A stretch of 64,000 nt of DNA, taken from the NCBI RefSeq assembly GCF_026314945.1, contig NZ_CP111121.1, positions 4,960,001-5,024,000 on the forward strand. Direction: 5' to 3'. The position numbers were made by a program, and so were the translations under genes. The notes below the pieces were generated by a model. It saw nothing but the letters and a program-made list of their open reading frames with translations, was not told where the DNA came from and searched no databases. Numbering within the stretch: the first letter of the stretch is position 1; every line of letters begins with the position of its first letter. The stretch is from Chryseobacterium fluminis. GTDB taxonomy: Bacteria; Bacteroidota; Bacteroidia; Flavobacteriales; Weeksellaceae. Shown in pieces: positions 51,237-60,549 of the stretch.

Positions 51237-51836
51237 ATGAAATCAACTCTTGAATACTTGAATCGCATTGATACAGAATTATTTTTAGTGATCAATGGAA
51301 AACATAATGCTTTCTTTGATACCATAATGTTTTGGGCGAGTGATAAATTGTTTTGGTTTCCCTTTTATGCGATATTATTAATCTTTTTAATTAGACTATA
51401 TAAAAAATTTACAATTTATATTCTGCTGGCAATTGCGGCTACCATAACTTTGTGTGACCAAACAGCCTCGGGGCTTCTGAAAAATTTGATTAAGCGGTTG
51501 CGGCCTTCTCATGAACCTGCCTTGGTTCCATTTATCCACTTAAGCGATGCTGGTCCAGGTGGAAATTATGGTTTTGTATCATCTCATAGTGCCAATGCAT
51601 TTGGACTTTTAACATTTCTTTTCTTCTTACTACCCGCAAGGTATAATTGGCTCAAAATTATTTTACTTTTTTGGGCTTTGCTAGTTTCTTACAGTAGAAT
51701 CTACAATGGTGTGCATTATCCATTTGATATCCTTGGTGGCGCGCTTGTAGGTATTCTTGCAGGCTGTCTTATCTGGATCATATTTAAATCTATATTTAAA
51801 ACTAAAAATTTTAATAAAATAAATTATTACATTTAA
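51237..51836 (+). CDS. PAP2-family phosphatase
   Basis: About 199 residues from ATG at 51237 (MKSTLEYLNRIDTELFLVING), with five or six transmembrane segments and all three PAP2 signature blocks: KNLIKRLRPSHEP, VSSHSANAFG and SRIYNGVHYPFDILGG. The three motifs supply the catalytic Lys/Arg, the stabilising His and the nucleophile His. It probably dephosphorylates a lipid such as undecaprenyl pyrophosphate or a lipid A phosphate. It is close to the WaaP-like kinase (84 bp), which fits phosphate editing of the envelope. Confidence 0.93.
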   Translation: MKSTLEYLNRIDTELFLVINGKHNAFFDTIMFWASDKLFWFPFYAILLIFLIRLYKKFTIYILLAIAATITLCDQTASGLLKNLIKRLRPSHEPALVPFIHLSDAGPGGNYGFVSSHSANAFGLLTFLFFLLPARYNWLKIILLFWALLVSYSRIYNGVHYPFDILGGALVGILAGCLIWIIFKSIFKTKNFNKINYYI

Positions 51837-52239
51837 TCGAACGGTACAATGATTAGCAATTATTGAAAAATTAGTGATGAATTTGAAGAATATTACTTTT
51901 ATAGTTATAGACTTAAGAAATGATTTATTTGAATCTATAAACAAATGGTGTTTTAATAGTCAGACTTGTATCAGGACATTATTTAAAAAAATTAAACGTA
52001 TTATAAACTATGGTAATATGTGAGAATTATTTTTTTTCTGCTGGTATTGTAATATATTCTTATGATCCTGGAGAATATAGGAATGTAAGCTAGTTAAGTA
52101 TTTTTTATTTTAAAACAAATAATATGAATCCTGCACTGTTGAATGTAAGTTGAAGATTTATCTTTAAGTTTTCCATGGTTCTTGACTCTTTAAATATAAT
52201 TAGTATATTGCATCTGATAATCCACTAAAACAAAAAATC
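51837..52239. other. Non-coding spacer
   Basis: About 400 bp of AT-rich sequence upstream of the next gene. TATATTGC at about 52203 loosely resembles a -7 box 36 bp before the ATG at 52240. No gene was recognised. Confidence 0.35.
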
Positions 52240-52680
52240 ATGAAAAATTTACTTAGTATCAACATTATTTTTCTTATGCTTTTAATAAGTTTTAATGCAA
52301 AAGCTCAAGTCGAAATGGGAAGAGTGTGCAAAACATTTAAAGGCGAAGAAGGTATTATTGTAACAACGGCCCGATATGGCCCCGAAAAAAACAATGAAGC
52401 ACTGATCGCTGTTTATGATATCGATCATTCTTGGGCGGGGAAGATATTTAAAGCCAAAGTTGAAAGTTATAATGGTAAAGCAGATTATGAAATAACTTAT
52501 AAGGGTAAATCTTATATAATTATGACTTTAAGAAATAATAACTACGAAATCTATCTGCCGAAAGAAAGCAATATGCAAAAATCACCAATTTATGTATACT
52601 ATTCGGATTACTTATCTGAAAATTGTACCCCTAATAGGTTTTTGCAGGAATTCAAGGATCAAAATGCCAATAATAAGTAA
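52240..52680 (+). CDS. Small exported hypothetical protein
   Basis: 146 residues with a signal peptide (NLLSINIIFLMLLISFNAKAQ). The mature part has a Cys pair at either end (GRVCKTF, ENCTPNRF) and a beta-rich middle (NEALIAVYDIDHSWAGKIFKAKVESYNGKADYEITYKGKSYIIMTL). No family was recognised. It is a single gene. Confidence 0.65.
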   Translation: MKNLLSINIIFLMLLISFNAKAQVEMGRVCKTFKGEEGIIVTTARYGPEKNNEALIAVYDIDHSWAGKIFKAKVESYNGKADYEITYKGKSYIIMTLRNNNYEIYLPKESNMQKSPIYVYYSDYLSENCTPNRFLQEFKDQNANNK

Positions 52681-53233
52681 AATTATGATAGAATATTAAC
52701 TTATTTTATCCCTTAATATTTTGAAATCTAGATGAATTCTACTTGGTAGTTTTTTGTATTGGAAATAATTCTACTTTTATTGCTCAAATGAAGTAAGTAA
52801 AATTTCACATTATGAACTGTTCAAACATTAAATAAATCTCTTTGTATTTGGTATAATTATTGCAAAGATTAAATAACCATATCACGAAATATTGTTTTAA
52901 TGCGAATATCGTCCTCATAATAAATATTCGATTTTGAAAATCTTCTTAATTTAAGGGGATTTTTTTATTTGATAATTGACCTATTCCCAAAACCAGGATC
53001 ATTTAAAAGTAGAGATTTTCAAGAATCACCTGACCGCCTGGTCGTCTGTTTGATACTAACAGACAAATAAAAAGGGTTGGTCGATAATCCACTGATGAGA
53101 ACATAATGAGTAATACAGTTAAATATCTGTGTTGGGAAGAAACAGATTGAATAAATGATTTTCTTCTGAAAATTTGTGAGTATTTTTGCTAGCTTAATAT
53201 AAATTTAAACTTTTAACAAGTCAAGAGTATTCT
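52681..53233. mobile_element. Spacer with a solitary left end of the IS3-group element
   Basis: At 52977-53020 TGACCTATTCCCAAAACCAGG and the next 25 bases match the left end of the insertion sequence at 31283 with a few changes. No transposase or right end follows. Just after it, 53027-53090 resembles 31170-31240. TATTTTTG at 53181-53188 fits a -7 promoter box for the kinase gene starting at 53234. Confidence 0.65.
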
Positions 53234-54694
53234 ATGATCTTAATTGTTGATGATAATGAAAACAATATCTATTTTCTCAAGAAATTGCTGGAGTCCAAAG
53301 GTGTCCAGATAGATACTGCAAATAATGGTGAAGTTGCTTTGGAAAAAGCACTAAAAAACGACTATTCACTAATTATCTTGGATGTTCAGATGCCGGGAAT
53401 GAGTGGATTTGAAATTGCGGAGACTTTAGAGGGATACAGCCAGACCAAGGAAATTCCGATATTATTTTTGTCAACAGTCAGTGCAGACAAAAGATTTATT
53501 ACCAAAGGATACAGGTCAGGGGGAATCGATTATGTCACAAAGCCTATCGATCCGGAGATCCTCATGTTGAAGATTGAGATATTCTACCTTCTTCAGAAAA
53601 CCAGCCTTGCGATGAAGATAACACAACAAAATCTGGAATTAGAGGTCAAAAGAAGAAAAGAAACGCAACTCTTGATGAAATCGGAGATCGATCATTTTCA
53701 TCTGATGCTGAAAGCCCTGTTACAAATAGCATTTATTTTAGATGAGAATAATATGATCAATTTCGTCAATAGCAAATGGTTTGAATATTCTGATTCCGCT
53801 CAGAAGTTTCCTAAGACCCATACAGCTGATCTGAATATTGATAAAGAATTTCAGCGATGCAAAGCAGAGGGAGAATCACTAGAGCTGGAAGTTCGTATAA
53901 AAAATAGGATTACAGAGGATTACAGATATCATCTGTTAAGGATTTCACCAGTCTATCAAAACGGTGCCTTAAAAAACTGCGTAGGGACCTTCACTGACAT
54001 TGATGACCAGAAAAAGGTAGAGCGGGAGAAAGATGAATTTCTGAGCATTGCCAGCCACGAACTGAAAACGCCTCTGACAAGAATCAAAGCCTATATGCAG
54101 TTGGTCTTTCGTAAACTAGGGGGAAATCCGCACAATAGTGAGAAAGATTTCGTCGGAAAAGCTTTGGATCAGATCGAAAAACTAAATAGTTTAATCACAG
54201 ACCTTTTGGATATTTCCAAAATCGAAAATGGAAAACTTAAGATCAATAAAAAGCTGGAAGATCTGGAAGAACTGATTAACAGCACGATTAATACCATTAT
54301 GCAGACCTACGATAATTCAAACGTCAGAATCAATTGCGACTTTATCAATATCACTCACTTAATTTATTTTGATCCCTTACGTATAGAGCAAATACTGATC
54401 AATTTATTGACAAATGCCATGAAGTATTCTCCTAAAAGCAACCAGGTGATTGTTAGAACGAGGATAGAAAACAACGAAGTAAAAGTAAGGGTCACCGATT
54501 TTGGAATTGGAATTCCTGAATTTAAACAGACTGATGTTTTTCGTAAATTTTATCGTGTTGAAGAGTCTTCTGAGAGTTACAGGGAGGAATCGGTCTATAT
54601 ATCTGTTCGGAACTCATTAAGCAACATAAAGGAACCATCGGTGTTGCGAGTAAAGAAAACGAAGAATCAACATTTTACCTTACCGTTAAATTAA
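53234..54694 (+). CDS. Receiver-PAS sensor histidine kinase with a frameshifted C-terminus
   Basis: A 486-residue cytosolic kinase: an N-terminal receiver (MILIVDDNENNIYFLKKLL...IILDVQMPGMSG), a PAS region (about 150-262), HisKA with His in IASHELKTPLTRIKAYMQ, and HATPase (LLTNAMKYS, VTDFGIGIPEFK). The last 35 or so residues (ESVYISVRNSLSNIKEPSVL) are out of frame. One base more in AGGGAGG near 54590 would give the normal GGIGLYICSELIKQHKGTIGV. Without that glycine-rich loop the ATP-binding site is incomplete, so this version may be inactive. It leads the signalling operon, with the next ATG five bases after its stop. Confidence 0.85.
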   Translation: MILIVDDNENNIYFLKKLLESKGVQIDTANNGEVALEKALKNDYSLIILDVQMPGMSGFEIAETLEGYSQTKEIPILFLSTVSADKRFITKGYRSGGIDYVTKPIDPEILMLKIEIFYLLQKTSLAMKITQQNLELEVKRRKETQLLMKSEIDHFHLMLKALLQIAFILDENNMINFVNSKWFEYSDSAQKFPKTHTADLNIDKEFQRCKAEGESLELEVRIKNRITEDYRYHLLRISPVYQNGALKNCVGTFTDIDDQKKVEREKDEFLSIASHELKTPLTRIKAYMQLVFRKLGGNPHNSEKDFVGKALDQIEKLNSLITDLLDISKIENGKLKINKKLEDLEELINSTINTIMQTYDNSNVRINCDFINITHLIYFDPLRIEQILINLLTNAMKYSPKSNQVIVRTRIENNEVKVRVTDFGIGIPEFKQTDVFRKFYRVEESSESYREESVYISVRNSLSNIKEPSVLRVKKTKNQHFTLPLN

Positions 54695-54698
54695 TTGT

Positions 54699-57600
54699 AT
54701 GCCGAAAAAAACTAAAAGAAATCTTCAATTCGGAATTGGATTTTCCCTGCTTGTATTAATTGCAAGTTCAGTCGCATCATATTTGAGCATCCGCAACCAG
54801 ATGGAGCATCGGGAAAGTGTGACCAAGAGCCGCATATCAATGATCGCTGTAAAAGATATTCTTATTGCGCTCATCGATGCAGAGACAGGTAATCGAGGGT
54901 ATCAGCTTACAGGAAAAGAGAATTTCCTTGAGCCCTACAATCGAAGCTTACAAGAATATCCAAAAGCATTGGTACGTGCAAAATCTGTGAATTTAAATGA
55001 TAATAAACAACATGACAGATTAGACTTACTGCAAAAAAATGCTGATAAAGATATAAATACCATAAAAATCTTTGTTGAAAAGAGACGCAAAGGCATTTTG
55101 ATCACCCAAAATGAAATGTTGTTGGGTAAAAACTACATGGACAACTGTAGAACTATAGTCAGAGATTTTGTTCAATATGAAGAAAAACGACTTGAGAAAA
55201 GAAACAAGGATCTTGACAGCTCGTCTCTTACCACCATCCTGTTCATTGTCTTTTCATCTTTGGCAGCCATCATCGTTACGCTGTTTTTCTATTTCAAACT
55301 GCGTAATGACCTGATCCGTAGAGATAAATTAGAGAAAGAATTAAAAGCGAAAGATCTTGAGATTTCAAGACGAGTCAATGTTATTCAGCAGGTGGCAGGT
55401 CGGGTTTCCAATGGGGACTATAGTCAAAAAATTGCAGATGAATACGACGGAGACCTTGGAGATCTTGTTGATTCTTTAAACCATATGACCGATTCTCTTA
55501 AAGCTGCTTTTGATAAGATCAATAAAAGTGATTGGATACAAACAGGCCTGGTTAAGTTAAATGAGTCTCTGGTGGGCAATAAATCTGTAAAAGAGCTCAG
55601 CTCAGATTCGCTAAATCAACTCATCGATTATGCCAACTGCATCAACGGTGCGATCTATCTAATGGATGACGGAAAATTAAGACTAAGCAGCTATTCCGGT
55701 CTTGAAAAAAATATGAAGCAGACCTTCGATCCCGGGGAAGGAATGGTCGGACAGGCATTTGTCCAGAAGCAAGCCAAAGCCTATAACCATCTTGATCACA
55801 AAGATTTTGTAGCCACCTTTGCGAGCAGTACAATAAAGGTCCACGCCATTCTACTGATCCCAATCATAATGGATAGGCTCACCTTTGGCGTAATAGAGGT
55901 CAGTGCGAACAAACATTTTGATCAGGATAAGATTGATTATTTTGTTGAATGTTCAAGAAATATCGCCATCGCTTTGCGCGCGGCAAGAGGGCGTGCAAAA
56001 GAGCAGCGCCTCTTGGAGGAGACCCAGGCGCAATCAGAGGAACTTCAGGTTCAGCACTCTGAGCTTGAGAACCTCAATACAGAACTTGAGGCACAGACCC
56101 AAAAACTTCAGGCTTCGGAGGAAGAATTGCGGGTACAGCAAGAAGAGCTAATGCAGACCAATACGGAATTGGAGGAGCGTTCTAAATTACTGGAAGAGAA
56201 AAATCAGCTTATTGCCGAGCGTAATATTGAAATCCAGAGAAAGGCCGAGGAACTGGCCCTGAGCACACAGTACAAATCCGAGTTTCTGGCCAATATGTCC
56301 CATGAATTGCGCACACCATTAAATTCAATCCTATTGTTGTCCCGTCTGATGGCTGAAAATCCCGAAGAAAACCTCAATGATGATCAGATCGAGTCGGCAA
56401 AGGTAATTCAGAGTGCAGGAAGCAGTTTACTGACCTTGATCGACGAGATCTTAGATCTGGCTAAAATTGAATCAGGAAAGATGTCTCTGGAATATGAAGC
56501 AGTGCAGATCAGTGAGGTTGTCAAAGATCTGAAAAATTTAATGGATCCGTTGGTTAACAATAAAGGGATTAAATTCAATGTCAGCATCGAGGATGCACTG
56601 GAAAAAAATCTTGAAACAGACCGTTTACGTTTGGACCAGGTCTTAAGGAATCTTCTGTCCAATGCCTTAAAATTCACAAAACAAGGAAGCGTTGCATTAG
56701 CCATTAGAAGAGATACTGCAAATAAAGATTTTATTGTTTTCTCTGTAAAAGACACGGGAATCGGAATTCCGGAAGACAAACAGAAAATTATCTTTGAGGC
56801 ATTCCAACAGGCCGACGGTTCAACGCAGCGCAAGTTTGGCGGAACTGGTTTGGGATTGTCGATCAGCCGCGAAATTGCCAAATTATTAGGAGGACGTTTA
56901 GATCTGACAAGCAAAGTCGATGAAGGAAGTGAGTTTAGCCTGACCATTCCCATCAGTGAAAGTGTAAAAGAAAGTCAGACCGGTTTACTCATGAACTCGG
57001 ATCAGGATCTAATCGATGTTATTGTAGAAAATGTAGAAGAGATCAAAAATACTATTAATTATGATGAAAGTAATGTGACATCGTTTTTCAATCATTTGGA
57101 AATACCGGAAGATGTGGAAGATGACAGAAACAGTATTTCAAAAGATGACAAAGTAATTCTTATCGTTGAGGATGATACGAATTTTGCCAGGGCATTATTA
57201 AAATTTGCCAGAATGCAAAACTATAAAGGCGTAGTGGTAGTAAGAGGTGATCAGGCACTGTCAGCCGCAATGGAATACCATCCAAATGCTATTTTACTTG
57301 ATATTCAGCTTCCTGTAAAGGATGGGTGGCAAGTGATGGAAGAATTTAAATCTAATCCTAAAACCAGATCAATTCCGGTGCATATGATGTCGTCACTTCA
57401 CGTAAAGAAGGAGAGCCTGATGAAAGGTGCCATTGATTTTATCAACAAACCTGTGGCCATGGAACAGATGACCGATGTTTTCAGAAAGATCGAAGACGCT
57501 TTAAAAAAATCTCCACGAAAGGTCCTTATTGTTGAAGAAAATGCGAAGCATGCCAGTGCGCTGTCTTATTTTCTGAGCAATTTTGATATCATGTTATCGG

Positions 57601-58322
57601 TCGAGGATACGGTCAAAGACAGCGTTAATGCTTTTAATGAGGATAGGGTGGACTGCGTGATCTTCGACATCGGGGATAACAGGAGGAATGCCTATAAAAT
57701 TATTGAATCTATAAAAAGCTATGACGGTTTGGAAAATCTTCCGATCATAATTTTCACCGAGCAAAATTTAACGAATTCCGAAGAATTAAAGATCAGGCAA
57801 TATGCTGATTCCATTGTCGTCAAGACCGCACATTCATATCAGAGGATCTTAGATGAGGTGGGTCTGTTCCTGCACTTGGTGGAAGAAAAGAGCAGTTCGT
57901 CAGAGGACATACGGGATAAAACCTTGGGATCACTGACGGAAGTCCTGAGTGGCAAAAAAATTCTGGTGACGGATGACGATGTTCGAAATATTTTCTCCCT
58001 GACCAAAGCCCTGGAGAAATATAAAGTGGAGGTGATTGTGGCGATGGACGGTATTCAGGCATTGAAAAAGATTGAAGAACATCCCGATGTGGATGTGATC
58101 CTAATGGATATGATGATGCCTAATATGGACGGTTACGAAACGATTGAGAAGATCAGAAAGATAGAGAAATTCAGAAGGCTTCCTATTATTTCCGTTACGG
58201 CGAAATCGATGATCGGAGACCGCCAGAAATGTATTGATGCAGGTGCTTCAGATTATATCACAAAACCGGTAGATATGGATCAGCTGCTATCGCTGCTGCG
58301 AGTGTGGTTATACCAAAGTTAA
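54699..58322 (+). CDS. CHASE3-HAMP-GAF hybrid sensor histidine kinase with three receivers
   Basis: A 1207-residue membrane kinase: TM1 (about 10-30), CHASE3 (RIRNQMEHRES...DAETGNRGYQLTGKENFLEPY), TM2 (about 178-198), HAMP (RVSNGDYSQKIADEYDGDLGDLVDSLNHMTDSL), GAF (about 285-430), a long coiled coil, HisKA with His in MSHELRTPLNSILL, HATPase (KDTGIGIPEDKQ, FGGTGLGLSISREI) and three receivers. The first (VILIVEDDTN...ILLDIQLPVKDG) and third (KILVTDDDVR...VILMDMMMPNMDG) are canonical. The middle one (KVLIVEEN...VIFDIGDN) has Glu-Glu instead of the acidic Asp pair. This architecture is common in flavobacterial signalling clusters with CheR. Confidence 0.95.
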   Translation: MPKKTKRNLQFGIGFSLLVLIASSVASYLSIRNQMEHRESVTKSRISMIAVKDILIALIDAETGNRGYQLTGKENFLEPYNRSLQEYPKALVRAKSVNLNDNKQHDRLDLLQKNADKDINTIKIFVEKRRKGILITQNEMLLGKNYMDNCRTIVRDFVQYEEKRLEKRNKDLDSSSLTTILFIVFSSLAAIIVTLFFYFKLRNDLIRRDKLEKELKAKDLEISRRVNVIQQVAGRVSNGDYSQKIADEYDGDLGDLVDSLNHMTDSLKAAFDKINKSDWIQTGLVKLNESLVGNKSVKELSSDSLNQLIDYANCINGAIYLMDDGKLRLSSYSGLEKNMKQTFDPGEGMVGQAFVQKQAKAYNHLDHKDFVATFASSTIKVHAILLIPIIMDRLTFGVIEVSANKHFDQDKIDYFVECSRNIAIALRAARGRAKEQRLLEETQAQSEELQVQHSELENLNTELEAQTQKLQASEEELRVQQEELMQTNTELEERSKLLEEKNQLIAERNIEIQRKAEELALSTQYKSEFLANMSHELRTPLNSILLLSRLMAENPEENLNDDQIESAKVIQSAGSSLLTLIDEILDLAKIESGKMSLEYEAVQISEVVKDLKNLMDPLVNNKGIKFNVSIEDALEKNLETDRLRLDQVLRNLLSNALKFTKQGSVALAIRRDTANKDFIVFSVKDTGIGIPEDKQKIIFEAFQQADGSTQRKFGGTGLGLSISREIAKLLGGRLDLTSKVDEGSEFSLTIPISESVKESQTGLLMNSDQDLIDVIVENVEEIKNTINYDESNVTSFFNHLEIPEDVEDDRNSISKDDKVILIVEDDTNFARALLKFARMQNYKGVVVVRGDQALSAAMEYHPNAILLDIQLPVKDGWQVMEEFKSNPKTRSIPVHMMSSLHVKKESLMKGAIDFINKPVAMEQMTDVFRKIEDALKKSPRKVLIVEENAKHASALSYFLSNFDIMLSVEDTVKDSVNAFNEDRVDCVIFDIGDNRRNAYKIIESIKSYDGLENLPIIIFTEQNLTNSEELKIRQYADSIVVKTAHSYQRILDEVGLFLHLVEEKSSSSEDIRDKTLGSLTEVLSGKKILVTDDDVRNIFSLTKALEKYKVEVIVAMDGIQALKKIEEHPDVDVILMDMMMPNMDGYETIEKIRKIEKFRRLPIISVTAKSMIGDRQKCIDAGASDYITKPVDMDQLLSLLRVWLYQS

Positions 58323-58427
58323 GGTACCGATCCATCGATATAGTCGTCTCCCTGCGTGTTCCTAACACGCCGCTTTGACATGGACCAGGTCATCTGGCAT
58401 AAAAAAATAAATAATAAGAATCTAATA

Positions 58428-58793
58428 ATGAAAAAGAAGATTTTGATCGTGGATGACGATCCTCGCAATATATTTGCACTCAGACTCACATTGAAGGCCC
58501 GGGGATTTCAAATGGAAACTTCCACCATGGCCAGGGAAGCGATTGAAATCTTAAAAAAAGATCCGGAGGTCGGCGTAGTATTACTGGATATGATGATGCC
58601 CGATATGGATGGTTATGCAGCATTGAAAATCATTCGTCAAACACCATCTATCCGACATATCCCGATCATTGCTGTTACAGCTCAGGCGATGCCGGAAGAC
58701 CGCCAGAAATGTCTGGATGCAGGTGCGCAGGATTATGTCAAAAAGCCGATTGATGTAGATCTGCTTTTAAGAGCCATAGAAAATTTGTTTTAA
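58428..58793 (+). CDS. Single-domain response regulator (CheY-like)
   Basis: 121 residues from ATG at 58428 (MKKKILIVDDDPRNIFALRL). An upstream extension in the same frame is unlikely because it starts within spacer sequence. It has the acidic pair DDD, the phosphoacceptor Asp in VVLLDMMMPDMDG, Thr in IIAVTAQAM and Lys in YVKKPID. It is closely similar to the third receiver of the preceding kinase, so it may have been copied from it. Two bases separate its stop from the CheR start. Confidence 0.93.
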   Translation: MKKKILIVDDDPRNIFALRLTLKARGFQMETSTMAREAIEILKKDPEVGVVLLDMMMPDMDGYAALKIIRQTPSIRHIPIIAVTAQAMPEDRQKCLDAGAQDYVKKPIDVDLLLRAIENLF

Positions 58794-59639
58794 ATGTTAC
58801 ATCCCGATATCGTAAAAGATGAGGAAATTGAATTTCTGATCAAAGATGTACATGACCTCTACGGCTATGATTTTTCGTTGTACAGCAGGCCATCTTTTAA
58901 AAGAAGGGTCAATCGTATTTGTCTATATGACCATCTTGCAAGTTTTGCAGAATTGCGGTATACCATTCTTAACGATCCTAATTATCTCAAACATTTTATC
59001 GAGGAGATTACGGTCAATGTCACGGAGATGTTCCGTGACCCTGACTTCTTCCAAGTATTAAGGAATGAAATTCTACCCCAGTTGGAAACATATCCCCTCA
59101 TCAGAATCTGGGTGGCAGGGTGCTCTACCGGCGAGGAAGTTTATTCGTTAGCGATCCTGCTGAAAGAAGCAGGGCTGTACCCTAAATGCCTTATCTATGG
59201 TACGGATCTCAACCCGTCGGTGCTTCAGACGGCCAGAATGGGAATTTTTCCGCTTAGTAAGATGAAATTATACTCTGAAAACTATATTCTATCCGGTGGT
59301 AGAGAAGATTTTTCAAACTATTATACGGCCAATTATGAAGGCGTAAGATTTGATAAAGATCTACAGGAAAAACTTATCTTATCGACACACAACCTGGTAT
59401 CAGACAGCTCATTCAACAGCTTTCAGCTGATCATCTGCAGAAATGTAATGATCTATTTTGAAAAAGATCTGCAGGAAAATGTTTTTCAGCTCTTCGACGC
59501 AAGTTTAGAGAATTTAGGATACCTGGCCTTAGGTTCAAAAGAAACCTTGCGCTTTTCTACATTGGGTAAATTCTACCAACAGGTCGGAGATCAGAAGATA
59601 TGGAGAAAAGTAGACCGTCAAAAGGGACCGGTGAAATAA
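58794..59639 (+). CDS. CheR-family protein methyltransferase
   Basis: A 281-residue protein with the CheR N-terminal helical domain (DEEIEFLIKDVHDLYGYDFSLYSRPSFKRRVNRI) and an SAM-dependent methyltransferase core (RIWVAGCSTGEEVYSLAILLKEAG, IYGTDLNPSVLQTARMGIF, LIICRNVMIYFEKDLQENV). CheR methylates glutamates of chemoreceptors. In this kind of cluster it more likely acts on a kinase-associated sensor. The usual partner CheB methylesterase is not present in the following kilobase, which is unusual. Confidence 0.93.
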   Translation: MLHPDIVKDEEIEFLIKDVHDLYGYDFSLYSRPSFKRRVNRICLYDHLASFAELRYTILNDPNYLKHFIEEITVNVTEMFRDPDFFQVLRNEILPQLETYPLIRIWVAGCSTGEEVYSLAILLKEAGLYPKCLIYGTDLNPSVLQTARMGIFPLSKMKLYSENYILSGGREDFSNYYTANYEGVRFDKDLQEKLILSTHNLVSDSSFNSFQLIICRNVMIYFEKDLQENVFQLFDASLENLGYLALGSKETLRFSTLGKFYQQVGDQKIWRKVDRQKGPVK

Positions 59640-60144
59640 TTCTGACCATCTCCATAAAAATTCTACTTTTATAACGCATCTAATTCGGGGGATTATAACG
59701 AACTGCTCAGATTCGAGACACTAACTTCTGAAGGGTAAACTTTAGATTATATCCTGAAATTCCGACATAGAATCAATTTGTCACTGAACTCATCTTCGAT
59801 TTTGATAGGTTATCAATCTATCCAAATGACAAAGTGTCATAAATCGATATTGCTTAATGTTTCCCGATATATCACTTATCCAGTAAGTGTGGAATTTCAT
59901 TAAAATGTCAGATAAGTTCGGAGATCTCTTTCTTTACAAAACTTATCTCACCAGAACGTTCGATGAAATATTTTTTAAATCTCTCAGATTGTCGGTTTGG
60001 GTACTCTTTCTTAATTCCTGAATAATGTCCTCCTTATGCAGCAAGGCTCTATCCAGATTTTTTTTGTATAAAACGGCCATTTTCAAAGATTATAATTCTT
60101 CTGCTCTTTAAAAGACTGTTGAGGTAATTGCTTTTCATCTTATA

Positions 60145-60409
60145 CTAACTTAGGAAGCAGCGCAGCAAGACAATCGCAGTAAATGTAGTCATAATTGCAA
60201 GAAATGGGGGCTCCAACTACAGAACGACTTGGGATCGTATCGAGGAGAATCACAATAATATTGTCAATAGGTGAACCTATAACAAATGACCACCTTCCTG
60301 CAATTCGGATCAGGATAAGAGCTATTAAAAAGATGATAATACTACGAATTAGTCATCTGAACAACTTTCAAAAATGTTCCGCTCCCCATAGCGCTAAAAG
60401 TTTTTGCAT
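60145..60409 (-). pseudogene. DUF421 (YetF-like) gene remnant
   Basis: On the minus strand: MQKLLALWGAEHF, a frame change, IIIFLIALILIRIAGRWSFVIGSPIDNIIVILLDTIPSRSVVGAP. This is the N-terminal membrane portion of a DUF421 protein with the conserved RIxGR and SPxDNIIVILLxxxxSRxVVG blocks. Stops and shifts end it after the third helix. An intact relative is at 17146. Confidence 0.7.
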
Positions 60410-60498
60410 AAGCTTATTTATAACAAAAATAAAAACTTCTAAGTTAGTTGTGTTTGCATAGAAAAATCAAGCAATAAGGTTTAAATAGTTCAAACCTG

Positions 60499-60518
60499 TT
60501 TATGACCTCAGTCATAAA
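60499..60518. promoter_or_regulatory. Crp/Fnr-type inverted repeat upstream of the 60550 gene
   Basis: TTTATGACCTCAGTCATAAA: two perfect 8-bp arms with a four-base centre, 31 bp before the ATG. The symmetry and the TGAC/GTCA half-sites resemble binding sites of Crp/Fnr proteins. Either of the two regulators encoded in this window (9063, 36975) could be considered, but no link is shown. Confidence 0.5.
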
Positions 60519-60549
60519 GAGATTTTAAAAAATGATATAGTTTTACTCA

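Larger units (their letters stand above)
59640..60549. other. Spacer with a short palindrome and a DUF421 remnant
   Basis: ATGACA-AAG-TGTCAT at 59826-59840 is an inverted repeat of a size typical for dimeric regulators. The DUF421 remnant at 60145-60409 and the Crp/Fnr-like site at 60499-60518 are listed separately. No cheB-like sequence was found here. Confidence 0.45.
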
